From JBGQOG01 sp052113705 (GTDB taxonomy: Bacteria > Pseudomonadota > Alphaproteobacteria > Rhodobacterales > Rhodobacteraceae): a stretch of DNA of 64,000 nucleotides. A model generated the notes under the pieces. That model was given only the letters and a program-made list of their open reading frames with translations, ran no database searches and had not been told where the DNA came from. Both the position numbers and the translations under genes were made by a program. Positions 34,082 to 42,391 of this stretch are shown here, piece after piece. Numbering within the stretch: position 1 is the first letter of the stretch; every line of letters begins with the position of its first letter. Location of the stretch: contig NZ_JBGQOG010000020.1 in NCBI RefSeq assembly GCF_052113705.1, positions 1-64,000 on the forward strand. The letters are read 5' to 3'.

Positions 34082-34831
34082 TCAGCTGGCGTCGAGGGCG
34101 CTGAGAATCGCGCCGAAATCCGCCGCTTTCAGGCTGGCCCCGCCGACCAGGGCGCCGTCGACATTGGCGATGGCAAAGATTTCGGTGGCATTCGAGGGTT
34201 TCACCGAACCGCCGTAGAGCAGCCGGAAATCCTCGGCTGCGGCGGTGCCAAAGCGGATCGCCAGCTCGTCGCGCAGGAAATCATGCACCTCGGCAATCTG
34301 CTCCAGCGTCGGCGTGCGGCCGGTGCCGATGGCCCAGACCGGCTCATAGGCGATCACCACCTCTTTGCCATAGGCGGTGTCGGGCAGCGAGCCCATCAGC
34401 TGATCGCCGATGACTTTCAACGTGGCGCCCGCGTCGCGCTCGGCCTCGGTCTCGCCGATGCAGACCACGGCGGTCAGGCCTGCCGCCACCGCGGCGAGCG
34501 TTTTGGCGCGCACCTCGGCATCGGTTTCATTGTGGTCTGCGCGGCGCTCGGAATGGCCGAGGATCACATGGCTGGCGCCTGCGTCCTTCAGCTGCACGGC
34601 GGCGATGTCGCCGGTATGCGCGCCCGAGGTGTTGGCGTGGCAATCCTGCCCGCCGACCTGCAGCGCGCTGCCCGCAGCGGCCTGTGCCATGGCGGCGATC
34701 AGCGTGGCGGGCGGGCAGATCAGCATCTCGGACCGCGGGGCGGGATGCGCGGCGATCAGCGCAGTCACCTCTGCCAGGCTTGCCGCCGTGCCGTTCATTT
34801 TCCAGTTTCCTGCCGCCAGTTTCCGCCGCAT
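34082..34831 (-). CDS. tpiA: Triosephosphate isomerase
   Basis: 249 aa, usual length. It interconverts dihydroxyacetone phosphate and glyceraldehyde 3-phosphate. The catalytic set is complete: NWKMN with K11, HVILGHSERR with its histidine, and AYEPVWAIGTGRTPT with the base glutamate and loop 6. YGGSVKPSN near 210 binds phosphate. It stands alone, about 145 bp from the Fe-S carrier gene upstream. Confidence 0.97.
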   Translation of the reverse strand: MRRKLAAGNWKMNGTAASLAEVTALIAAHPAPRSEMLICPPATLIAAMAQAAAGSALQVGGQDCHANTSGAHTGDIAAVQLKDAGASHVILGHSERRADHNETDAEVRAKTLAAVAAGLTAVVCIGETEAERDAGATLKVIGDQLMGSLPDTAYGKEVVIAYEPVWAIGTGRTPTLEQIAEVHDFLRDELAIRFGTAAAEDFRLLYGGSVKPSNATEIFAIANVDGALVGGASLKAADFGAILSALDAS

Positions 34832-34975
34832 GTGATCCTCCTAAACCCGGTTTCGCGCGACCTTACGGCAGGGGGCGGCCCGGCGCAAAGGGCAAAGATG
34901 CAAAAACCGCCCGGCAGATTTGCGGGGCGGTTTGCTGTCGGCTGAACCCTGTCATCAGGCCCTTAGTGGGGCCGT

Positions 34976-35332
34976 TCAGGCGGGCATGTCCTTGAACTTG
35001 ATCGATTCCCCGCAGCCGCAGGCTTCGGCGACATTGGGGTTGTTGAAGCGGAAGCCGCTTTCCAAGAGGCCGGTTTCATAATCGATCTCGGTGCCGAAGA
35101 GGAACATCTGCGCCATCGGCGCGATCAGCACCCGGGCGCCGTCCTGCTCGACCACCTCATCCATCGGGCCCGCCTCGGCGGCGAATTCCATGGTATATTC
35201 CATGCCCGCGCAGCCGCCCTTCTTGATGCCGAGCCGCAGCCCCGCCGCCTTGTCACGCGCCATCAGCCGCGCGATCTGGCTGACCGCGCGCGGGGTGAGG
35301 GTGACGGCCTGTTTGCCGGGCATCGAAAACAT
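34976..35332 (-). CDS. A-type Fe-S cluster carrier (IscA/SufA/ErpA family)
   Basis: 118 aa. It holds and passes Fe-S clusters to client proteins. The three conserved cysteines are present: one in KKGGCAGMEY and the C-terminal pair in EACGCGES. AGGAG precedes the ATG by seven bases. Another Fe-S assembly gene, SufT, lies two genes away, but no suf operon is in the window. Whether it is SufA or ErpA cannot be decided from sequence alone. Confidence 0.9.
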   Translation of the reverse strand: MFSMPGKQAVTLTPRAVSQIARLMARDKAAGLRLGIKKGGCAGMEYTMEFAAEAGPMDEVVEQDGARVLIAPMAQMFLFGTEIDYETGLLESGFRFNNPNVAEACGCGESIKFKDMPA

Positions 35333-35435
35333 GGCAGAACTCCTGTGGCTGCCCTTCTAAAATAGGCCGCCGGGGTCGGGGTGACAAGGGGGGCCGAAGC
35401 CGGGGCCGTTGCGGCACCCGGCTCTGGCATCAGGG

Positions 35436-36533
35436 TCAGGCCGTGGCGTCGGCCAGGGTCGGGTAGTCGGTATAGCCCTTGGCGCCGCCGCCATAGAGCG
35501 TGTCGGGGTCAAGCGGGTTCAGCGATGCGTCCTCTTTCAGGCGCGTTACCAGATCCGGGTTGGCGATGAACAGGCGGCCAAAGGCCACCGCATCGGCCTG
35601 CTCGGCCGCCACCGCCTCGATCGCGCTGTCGCGGGTATAGCCGTTGTTGGCGATATAGGGGGCGGTGATCCGGGCGCGCAGGGTGTCGAGCGCGCCGTCG
35701 GGCCAGTCGCGCGGGCCGCCGGTCTGCCCTTCGACCATATGCACAAAGGCCAGATCAAAGCTGTTGATGACGTCAATCGCCGCGCCAAAAGTGCCGAGCG
35801 TATCGGAATCGATGCCCACGTTATTGGCGTTCGAGAAGGGCGAAAGGCGGATGCCGACACGGTCGCCGCCCCAGACGCCGGTGACGGCCTCGAGCACTTC
35901 GCGCAGGAAGCGCACACGGTTTTCGACGCTGCCACCATAGGCATCGCTGCGTTTGTTCGAGGTGTCGCGCAGGAACTGGTCGATCAGGTAGCCATTGGCG
36001 GCGTGGATCTCGACCCCGTCAAAGCCCGCGTCTTTCGCGGCCTCGGCGGCATGGCGGTAATCGGCGAGGGTGCGGGTGATGTCTTCCGCGGTCATCGCGC
36101 GCGGGACCGAGGTGGTAACAAATCCCGTGCCGTCAAAGGTCTTGCTCTCCGCCCCAATCGCCGAAGGGGCCACCGGCGCGCCACCGTCCGGCAGCAGGGA
36201 TGTGTGCGAGATGCGGCCGACGTGCCAGATCTGCGCGACGATCAGCCCGCCTTTGTCATGCACGGCCTTGGTGGTCAGTTTCCAGCCCGCCACCTGTTCG
36301 GGCGAATAGATCCCCGGGGTCCAGGCATAGCCCTTGCCCTCGGCCGAGATCTGCGTGCCTTCCGAGATGATCAGCCCGGCGCCCGCGCGCTGGCCGTAAT
36401 ATTCGGCATGAAGCGCATAGGGGGTGTCATCTTCGGGCTTGGCCCGGTTGCGGGTGAGCGGCGCCATCACGACGCGGTTTTTCAGCGCCAGAGCGCCGAG
36501 GGTCACGGGCGAAAACAATGTGGGTTCGGTCAT
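35436..36533 (-). CDS. Old Yellow Enzyme family NADPH-dependent ene-reductase
   Basis: 365 aa TIM-barrel flavoprotein from ATG 36533 (GAGGATTTTCAG upstream). It reduces activated C=C bonds or nitro groups. Family features are LKNRVVMAPLTRNRA, LIISEGTQIS, AQIWHVGRISHTSLLPDG, FDGVEIHAANGYLIDQFLRDTSNKR with the substrate His-Asn pair, YGGSVENRVRFLREVLEAV and GRLFIANPDLVTRL. It resembles NemA or xenobiotic reductases. Start extensions upstream are not conserved. The physiological substrate is unknown. Confidence 0.92.
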   Translation of the reverse strand: MTEPTLFSPVTLGALALKNRVVMAPLTRNRAKPEDDTPYALHAEYYGQRAGAGLIISEGTQISAEGKGYAWTPGIYSPEQVAGWKLTTKAVHDKGGLIVAQIWHVGRISHTSLLPDGGAPVAPSAIGAESKTFDGTGFVTTSVPRAMTAEDITRTLADYRHAAEAAKDAGFDGVEIHAANGYLIDQFLRDTSNKRSDAYGGSVENRVRFLREVLEAVTGVWGGDRVGIRLSPFSNANNVGIDSDTLGTFGAAIDVINSFDLAFVHMVEGQTGGPRDWPDGALDTLRARITAPYIANNGYTRDSAIEAVAAEQADAVAFGRLFIANPDLVTRLKEDASLNPLDPDTLYGGGAKGYTDYPTLADATA

Positions 36534-36662
36534 CTGAAAATCCTCGGGTCGGAGAAAAGGCTGCGGTGTCACCGGGCGGTGATCAGCGGCGGATCGGGTC
36601 CGCCGGAGCCAACGCACCCGATCACGCCGGGTTCATTTCTGAACCGTGGAGTTCAGATGGGG

Positions 36663-37043
36663 TTACATGAAGCCAAGTTCAAGACGCGCTTCGTCAGACA
36701 TCATCTCCATGCCCCATTGCGGCTCGAAGGTCATGAGGACATTGACCATTTTGACGCCGGCCAGAGGCTCGACCGCATCCGAGACCCAGCCCGGCATTTC
36801 ACCCGCCACCGGGCAGCCCGGCGCGGTCAGGGTCATCACAATCTCGACCTCATTCTCATCGCTGATCTCAATCGTGTAGATCAGACCAAGATCATAGATG
36901 TTCACCGGAATCTCCGGGTCAAACACCGTGCGGCAGGCCTCGACCACGCTGTCATAGAGCGGGTGTTCGGTGGTGGACGGGCGGATCAGGGGCGTGCCTT
37001 CCAGCGGGGTGTTGTCCGCAGCGGGCTGAGCATTAAGGGTCAT
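36663..37043 (-). CDS. sufT: Fe-S maturation protein SufT (MIP18/DUF59 family)
   Basis: 126 aa. The DUF59 domain is clear: VVEACRTVFDPEIPVNIYDLGLIYTIEI, then VMTLTAPGCPVAGEMPGWV with the conserved cysteine, and a closing FEPQWGMEMMSDEARLELGFM typical of SufT. It takes part in Fe-S cluster delivery. A 130-bp gap separates it from the ene-reductase gene; its promoter should lie in 37044-37140. Confidence 0.9.
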   Translation of the reverse strand: MTLNAQPAADNTPLEGTPLIRPSTTEHPLYDSVVEACRTVFDPEIPVNIYDLGLIYTIEISDENEVEIVMTLTAPGCPVAGEMPGWVSDAVEPLAGVKMVNVLMTFEPQWGMEMMSDEARLELGFM

Positions 37044-37145
37044 GTCGGTCTCGCATGAAATGTCGACTGATTATATAGGGTACTTGGCCCGCGGCGGCAA
37101 GGCCGGGTGGGGCATTGGTTGGGGTGCTGCGCGGGGATGGCGAGG

Positions 37146-37209
37146 CAGGGGGCGCCGCCCCCTCGGCCCTGCGGGCCTCACCCCCGAGGTATTTTGGCCA
37201 AGAAGAAGG
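37146..37209. repeat. Dispersed 3'-end repeat, copy 6 (GAGGTATTTT type)
   Basis: GGGGGCGCCGCCCCC forms a hairpin, followed by CTGCGGGCCTCACCCCCGAG and GTATTTTGGCCAAGAAGAAG. It is closest to copy 1. It lies downstream of the protease-like/RimK gene (stop at 37272). Confidence 0.75.
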
Positions 37210-37271
37210 GGGACGGGGGTGGCGGACCCGTGGTGGAGGATGCGGCGGGGCGAGGGGCGTTTGGGGGGCTG

Positions 37272-38702
37272 TCAGCTTTCCTTGCGGCGGCGGGCGGGAT
37301 GCGGGCGCACGCGGTGCTCGATCTCTTCAAAGACCAGCGCGGCGAGGTTGTTGCCGGTGGCCTCTTCGATGCCTTCGAGGCCGGGGGAGGAGTTGACCTC
37401 CAGGATTTTCGGGCCGTCATCGCCGCGCAGCATGTCGACCCCGGCAAGGCCGAGGCGGAAGGCGCGGGCGGCGCGGAGGGCAAGGTCGCGTTCGGCCTTT
37501 TTCAGTTTGACCGTATGCGCCGAGCCGCCGAGATGCAGGTTGGAGCGGAATTCACCCGGGGCGGCGCGGCGGCGCATTGCGGCCACCACCTTGCCGCCGA
37601 TGACCAAAGCGCGGATGTCTTCGCCCGCGGCTTCCTTCACAAACTCCTGCACGAGGAAATTGGCGCGCAGGCCGCGGAAGGCGGAGATGACCGATTGCGC
37701 GGCCTTGCGGGTTTCGGCCAGCACCACACCTTTGCCTTGCGTGCTTTCGAGGAGTTTCACCACCAGGGGCGCGCCGCCGGTCAGTTCGATGAGATTGTCG
37801 GTGTCTTTCGGCGAATTGGCAAAGGCGGTGACCGGCATCGGCAGCCGGTGGCGCGCCAGCACCTGATGCGCCATCAGCTTGTCGCGGCTGGCGACGATCC
37901 CTTCGGCGGGGTTCAGGGTCAGCGTGCCCATCGCCTCGAACTGCCGCAGGATTGCCGCGCCGTATGCGGTGACCGAGACGCCGATGCGCGGGATCACCGC
38001 ATCAAAGCGCGGCAGTTTCGCGCCGTCATAATAGACCTGCGGCGAGAGGGCATCGATGGCCATATAGAGCCGCGTGGTGTCGAGCACCTCGACCACATGG
38101 CCGCGCGCCTCGCCCTCGGCCACCAGCCGTTTCGTCGAATAGGCGCCATCCTCGCGCGAGAGCACGGCGACGCGCAGGCTGCGCGGCGGGGCGGCCTCCA
38201 TCAGCCGCTGCGCCGAGTGATAGGCGGAGTAGTCGAGGAGCGGCTGGCAGAAGCTTTCCTGCGGGCTGACGATCATGTCATCGCCCAAGGCCTGCCGCCC
38301 GATCAGCATCCGGTAGGCCATCTGCGCGCGGTCGGTCAGGGTGATCTCGACCGGCCAGCGGCGGGGGCCCATCGCCAGTTCGCTGCCGATCACGTAGCGG
38401 TATTCCATCTCGCCGTTCGAGCTGACCACTTCGCGGCGGTCCAGAATGCGGGCCGAGCAAGGGATGACCACATCCTCGCGTCCGGGAATCGGATGCACGG
38501 CAAAGCGGACCCGGGGCGCGTTGGCCGGGCCGAAGGGCTCGATGTCAAAGGCATGCAGCGCCGAAGTGCGCGCGCCGGTGTCCACTTTCGCCTTGAGGGC
38601 GGGCAGGCCGAGGCCGGGCAGGGCCAGCCATTCCTCCCAGCCGAGCCGGAAGGGCGCAGGGGGGAGCGGGGGGGACCCGGCAGTCGGGAAAGGGTCGCGC
38701 AT
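37272..38702 (-). CDS. Retropepsin-like protease domain fused to RimK-type ATP-grasp ligase
   Basis: 476 aa with two domains. Residues about 20-165 match the RimB-like/ATP-dependent zinc protease family (DUF785), with the catalytic-looking KVDTGARTSALHAFDIEPF at 39-57 and a second LIGRQALGDDMIV strand near 133. Residues about 175-465 are a RimK-type ATP-grasp ligase (LMAHQVLARHRLPMPVTAFANSP, VVKLLESTQGKGVVLAE, DIRALVIGGKVVAAMRRRA, LAGVDMLRGDDGPKILEVNSSPGLEGIEEATG with the Mg-binding residues). In most bacteria the two are separate adjacent genes. It likely adds and trims glutamate tails on a protein such as S6, but the target is unknown. Confidence 0.88.
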   Translation of the reverse strand: MRDPFPTAGSPPLPPAPFRLGWEEWLALPGLGLPALKAKVDTGARTSALHAFDIEPFGPANAPRVRFAVHPIPGREDVVIPCSARILDRREVVSSNGEMEYRYVIGSELAMGPRRWPVEITLTDRAQMAYRMLIGRQALGDDMIVSPQESFCQPLLDYSAYHSAQRLMEAAPPRSLRVAVLSREDGAYSTKRLVAEGEARGHVVEVLDTTRLYMAIDALSPQVYYDGAKLPRFDAVIPRIGVSVTAYGAAILRQFEAMGTLTLNPAEGIVASRDKLMAHQVLARHRLPMPVTAFANSPKDTDNLIELTGGAPLVVKLLESTQGKGVVLAETRKAAQSVISAFRGLRANFLVQEFVKEAAGEDIRALVIGGKVVAAMRRRAAPGEFRSNLHLGGSAHTVKLKKAERDLALRAARAFRLGLAGVDMLRGDDGPKILEVNSSPGLEGIEEATGNNLAALVFEEIEHRVRPHPARRRKES

Positions 38703-38936
38703 CTGGGGTCCTGTCTTTCTCGGGGCCGGGAATCGGCGCCGCGCCGGGGCCGCCCGGGCGCCGGCTCAGACAGCAGATGCCGGGAAAGTTCAACAGGGAT
38801 GTGACAGCCGGGCGGTATGAGGCGAAAGCCGCCGGGGGCCGGGTGGCGGGATTGCCTTGGGGCAGTGCTGCGCAAGGCTTGGCTTTTCGCGCGAATTGCC
38901 GTTAGAAGGCGGGCGGTATTTCGGATGGGACAGGCG

Positions 38937-40067
38937 ATGGCACAGAGCGTTGGATTTGACGTCAAGGCAACCGATGGCAAGGCACGGCTGGGGGTGATCT
39001 CGACCCCGCGCGGCGAGATCCGCACCCCCGCCTTCATGCCGGTGGGCACGGCGGCGACGGTGAAGGCGATGATGCCGGAAAGCGTGGCGGCCACCGGGGC
39101 CGATATCCTGTTGGGCAATACCTATCATCTGATGCTGCGCCCCACGGCCGAACGGATCGCCAAATTGGGCGGGCTGCACAGGTTCATGAATTGGGACAAG
39201 CCGATCCTGACCGATTCCGGCGGCTTTCAGGTGATGTCGCTGGCCTCGCTGCGCAAGCTGACCGAGGAAGGCGTGCGGTTCTCGAGCCATATTGACGGCT
39301 CCAAACACATGCTGACGCCGGAACGCTCGATGGAGATCCAGAAGCTGCTCGGCTCGGATATCGTTATGTGTTTTGACGAATGCCCGGCGCTGCCCGCCAC
39401 CGAGAAGGAAGTGGCGGCCTCGATGCAACTGTCGATGCGGTGGGCCGAGCGGAGCCGCGATGCCTTTGGCGACCGGCCGGGGCATGCGCTGTTCGGCATC
39501 ATGCAGGGCGGCGTGACGCGGGAATTGCGCGAGGAAAGCGCCGAAAAGCTGCGCGCGATCGGCTTTGATGGCTATGCCGTCGGCGGTCTGGCGGTGGGCG
39601 AGGGGCAGGAGGCGATGTTCGGCGTGCTGGATTACGCGCCGGGGTTCCTGCCCGAGGACAAGCCGCGCTATCTGATGGGCGTGGGCAAACCGGATGACAT
39701 CGTGGGGGCCGTGGAGCGCGGCATTGACATGATGGATTGCGTCTTGCCTTCACGTTCGGGGCGGACGGCGCAGGGCTGGACGCGGCGCGGTCAGGTGAAC
39801 CTCAAGAACGCCCGGCATCAGGATGATCCGCGGCCCTTGGACGAGGCTTGCACCTGCCCCTGCTGCCGGAATTACTCGCGCGCCTATCTGCACCATGTGG
39901 TGCGGTCACAGGAGATGATCGCGGGGATGCTGCTGACCTGGCACAACCTGCATTATTATCAGGAGCTGATGGCAGGACTGCGCGCGGCAATTGGTGCGGG
40001 TCAGTTGGCCGGTTTCGTGAAGGCGTTTCATGCCTTGCGGGCGGAAGGGGATATCGAGCCGCTCTGA
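38937..40067 (+). CDS. tgt: Queuine tRNA-ribosyltransferase
   Basis: 376 aa from ATG 38937; ATG 38925 and an open frame from 38817 are less likely. It swaps guanine 34 for preQ1 in tRNAs with GUN anticodons. Catalytic aspartates lie in ILTDSGGFQVMSL and in GIDMMDCVLPSRSGRTAQG. Zinc ligands CTCPCC plus a histidine in YLHH near 315-330 complete the site. GGVTRELREESAEKL and VGGLAVGEGQ are family motifs. Confidence 0.95.
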   Translation: MAQSVGFDVKATDGKARLGVISTPRGEIRTPAFMPVGTAATVKAMMPESVAATGADILLGNTYHLMLRPTAERIAKLGGLHRFMNWDKPILTDSGGFQVMSLASLRKLTEEGVRFSSHIDGSKHMLTPERSMEIQKLLGSDIVMCFDECPALPATEKEVAASMQLSMRWAERSRDAFGDRPGHALFGIMQGGVTRELREESAEKLRAIGFDGYAVGGLAVGEGQEAMFGVLDYAPGFLPEDKPRYLMGVGKPDDIVGAVERGIDMMDCVLPSRSGRTAQGWTRRGQVNLKNARHQDDPRPLDEACTCPCCRNYSRAYLHHVVRSQEMIAGMLLTWHNLHYYQELMAGLRAAIGAGQLAGFVKAFHALRAEGDIEPL

Positions 40068-40100
40068 GCCATCTCTCAGGGCGGTCGCGCGCCCGGCGCG

Positions 40101-40140
40101 GCGGATGCCTCCGGCAGGGATATTTTAAACGAAGCAATGC
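40101..40140. repeat. Dispersed 3'-end repeat, copy 7 (GATATTTTAAACGAAGCAA type)
   Basis: GCGGATGCCTCCGGCAGGGA leads into TATTTTAAACGAAGCAATGC. It shares GGGATATTTTxxACGAAGCAA with copies 4 and 5. It lies between the convergent tgt and kinase genes. Confidence 0.7.
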
Positions 40141-40183
40141 GAAGCGTTTGGAGACGGGCGGCCGCGGTTGCGCGGCGGCCCGG

Positions 40184-40813
40184 TCAGTCGGCGGTGAGGA
40201 TTAAATCCGGCTGGCGGCTGCCTTGCGTGACGCGGCGGCCATTGGGCAGGTCGTTTTCCTCGACCCGGCGGGTGATCTCGGCGGGGTCAATGCCGTAGCG
40301 CTGCCAGCGTTTGATCAGCCGCTCGCGCAGGACCTCCTCGGGCACGTCGAGGCGCAGGGTCAGATCGTAAAGCGGCGCGAGGCGGTCCCAGGGGGCCGCC
40401 TCCATCAGGAGGTAATTGCCTTCGGTCAGGATCACCCGTGTGCTGGCCGGGATCAGCCGGGCGGCGGCGCGGGAAAGCTCTTGCTCGCGGTCAAAGACCG
40501 GCACCGCGACGGCGGCTTCATCGGCACGGCGCAACCGGCGGAGCGTATGGTAAAACCCATCGACATCAAAGGTTTGCGGCGCGCCCTTCACCGGTCGCAG
40601 ACCCGCGGGGATCAGGACAGCATCGTCGAGGTGATAGCCGTCCATCGGCAGGATCTCGGCGCTGTCGCCCGCCTGCCGCAGCCCCTCGATGATCGCGTCG
40701 GCCAGCGCGGATTTGCCCGAGGCGGGCGCGCCCGCGAGAGCGACGATGACGCGGGCGCCAGGCAGGGCGCGGATGCGGTCAATCAACCCGTCGGGCAGGC
40801 GCGCGCGCGGCAT
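40184..40813 (-). CDS. P-loop nucleoside/sugar kinase-like protein (YggC/FrcK type)
   Basis: 209 aa. Walker A is LAGAPASGKSALA near 26-38, PMDGYHLDDAV follows, and FDVDGFYHTLRRLRR, FDREQELSRAAARLI and LTEGNYLLMEAAPWDRL match the uridine-kinase/pantothenate-kinase-like superfamily. RLIKRWQRYGIDPAEITRRVEENDLPNGRRV is the lid region. The closest functional names are YggC or fructose-cluster FrcK. It is a small-molecule kinase; substrate unknown. thiE-like lies 3 bp upstream. Confidence 0.85.
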   Translation of the reverse strand: MPRARLPDGLIDRIRALPGARVIVALAGAPASGKSALADAIIEGLRQAGDSAEILPMDGYHLDDAVLIPAGLRPVKGAPQTFDVDGFYHTLRRLRRADEAAVAVPVFDREQELSRAAARLIPASTRVILTEGNYLLMEAAPWDRLAPLYDLTLRLDVPEEVLRERLIKRWQRYGIDPAEITRRVEENDLPNGRRVTQGSRQPDLILTAD

Positions 40814-40816
40814 GGG

Positions 40817-41437
40817 TCAGCCCATCGCGGCGACGAGGGTGCGCAGCGCCTGTGCCGGATCCTCGGTGTTCCAGATCTCTTCGCCGATGGCAAAGAAATC
40901 GGTCATCGGCGTCAGGGTGCGGATCAGCTCGGGCGTCAGCGCGCCTTCGGCCACCACCGGCACTTCGATCATCTCGCTCCACCACTGGAAGAGATCGAGT
41001 TCAGCCGGGGTGCCGGTGCCGAGCGCGGTCTGGCCCACCGGGCCGAAGCAGACGTAATCGGCGCCCGCTTCGGCGGCGTTCATCCCGTCATGGCGGCTGT
41101 CGGCGCACCAGGTGCCGACGATGGCATCGGCGCCAAGCTCCTTGCGCGCATAGCGGATGGTGCGGGCGGCATCGGTCAGATGCACCCCGTCAAGCCCGTG
41201 ACGCTCGACCAGTTTCAGATGCGTCTCGATCACCAGCGCCACGTCACGCTCATGCGAGACCATGCGGCAGGCATCGGCGGCGCGGCCGATCTGGTCCTCA
41301 TCCTTGGTCGCCATGGTCAGGCGGATGCAGGCCACTTCGACCGCATCCAGCACTTTTGCCAATTGGCTGGGAAAGACCTCCAGATCGAAGGCGGGCGGGG
41401 TCAGCAGATAAAGCTGGGGGCGGTCTTCTTGTGCCAT
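40817..41437 (-). CDS. thiE: Thiamine-phosphate synthase-like protein
   Basis: 206 aa TIM-barrel of the ThiE/TenI family. Visible are LVIETHLKLVERHGLDGVHLTD, ADAIVGTWCADSRHDGMNAAEAGADYVCFGPV and VPVVAEGALTPELI, which match the phosphate- and pyrophosphate-binding loops. It differs from classical ThiE in some places (ETHLKL for the usual NDR or NDx region), so it could be a divergent or specialised form. The gene is followed after 3 bp by the kinase, giving an operon. Confidence 0.8.
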   Translation of the reverse strand: MAQEDRPQLYLLTPPAFDLEVFPSQLAKVLDAVEVACIRLTMATKDEDQIGRAADACRMVSHERDVALVIETHLKLVERHGLDGVHLTDAARTIRYARKELGADAIVGTWCADSRHDGMNAAEAGADYVCFGPVGQTALGTGTPAELDLFQWWSEMIEVPVVAEGALTPELIRTLTPMTDFFAIGEEIWNTEDPAQALRTLVAAMG

Positions 41438-41542
41438 GATCTTGGTCCTTCAGCGGTTTCATTCCCCATAGCGCAAGCGGGGCTGGCTTGAAAGAGGGGG
41501 CGCGCGGGGCTAAGGGGGACAGGTTCCAATTTGAGAGATCCC

Positions 41543-42280
41543 ATGTCCGCAGCGCCCAAACCCGTTTTCATTCTGGTCCGTCCGCAGATGGGCGAGAATA
41601 TCGGGGCCGCCGCCCGCGCCATGCTGAACTTTGGCCTCGACACGATGCGGCTGGTCGATCCGCGCGACGGCTGGCCCAACCCGCGCGCGGTGGCGATGGC
41701 CTCGGGCGCGGCGGGGCAGGTGCTCGACCGGGCGGCGGTGTTTCCGACCCTGCCCGAGGCGATTGGCGATCTCGATTTCGTCTTTGCCACCACCGCGCGC
41801 AGCCGCGAGCTGACCAAGCCGATCTATTCGCCGGAAGAGGCGATGGCCGAGGCGCGCCTGCGGATTGCCCGGGGCGAGCGGGTGGGGGTGATGTTTGGCC
41901 CCGAACGCGCGGGCCTCGAGAATGAAGACGTCAGCCGCGCCAATGCGATCATCACCGTGCCGGTAAACCCGGATTTCCCCTCGCTCAATCTGGGGCAGGC
42001 GGTGCTGCTGACGGGGTATGAATGGATCCGGCAGACGGAACCCGTGACACCCGTGCAGCCGGGGCTGGCGGGCGGCGAACCCGCGAGCCGGATCGAGATC
42101 GAAAAGCTGGGCGATCATTATGAAGAGCGGCTGGAGGAGGCCGGGTTCTTCTTCCCCGAGACCAAGGCCGCGGGGATGAAGCTGAACCTGCGCAACATGT
42201 GGAGCCGGATGGGGATGACCCGCGCCGATGTGCAGATGCTGCACGGCATGCTGCGGCAACTCCTGCGCAACCGGGGATAA
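41543..42280 (+). CDS. trmJ: SpoU/TrmJ-type RNA methyltransferase
   Basis: 245 aa from ATG 41543 (MSAAPKPVFILVRPQMGENIGAAARAMLNFGL). The SPOUT knot motifs are VRPQMGENIGAAARAM, RVGVMFGPERAGLENEDVSRANAIITVPVNPDFPSLNLGQAV, all typical of TrmJ, which 2'-O-methylates tRNA position 32. The C-terminal 80 residues (SRIEIEKLGDHYEERLEEAGFFFPE...) match the TrmJ C domain. The frame at 41531 uses TTG and is less likely. Confidence 0.88.
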   Translation: MSAAPKPVFILVRPQMGENIGAAARAMLNFGLDTMRLVDPRDGWPNPRAVAMASGAAGQVLDRAAVFPTLPEAIGDLDFVFATTARSRELTKPIYSPEEAMAEARLRIARGERVGVMFGPERAGLENEDVSRANAIITVPVNPDFPSLNLGQAVLLTGYEWIRQTEPVTPVQPGLAGGEPASRIEIEKLGDHYEERLEEAGFFFPETKAAGMKLNLRNMWSRMGMTRADVQMLHGMLRQLLRNRG

Positions 42281-42391
42281 CCGCGGCGCTTTGCGCGATC
42301 TGCCGCAGGGGCAGGGGCGCGGCTTCGGCCCATGTCCCCTTGAAGGCCGGGCCCCGTCGCCCTAGTCTCCGCGCGAAGATGGAGACCCAAG

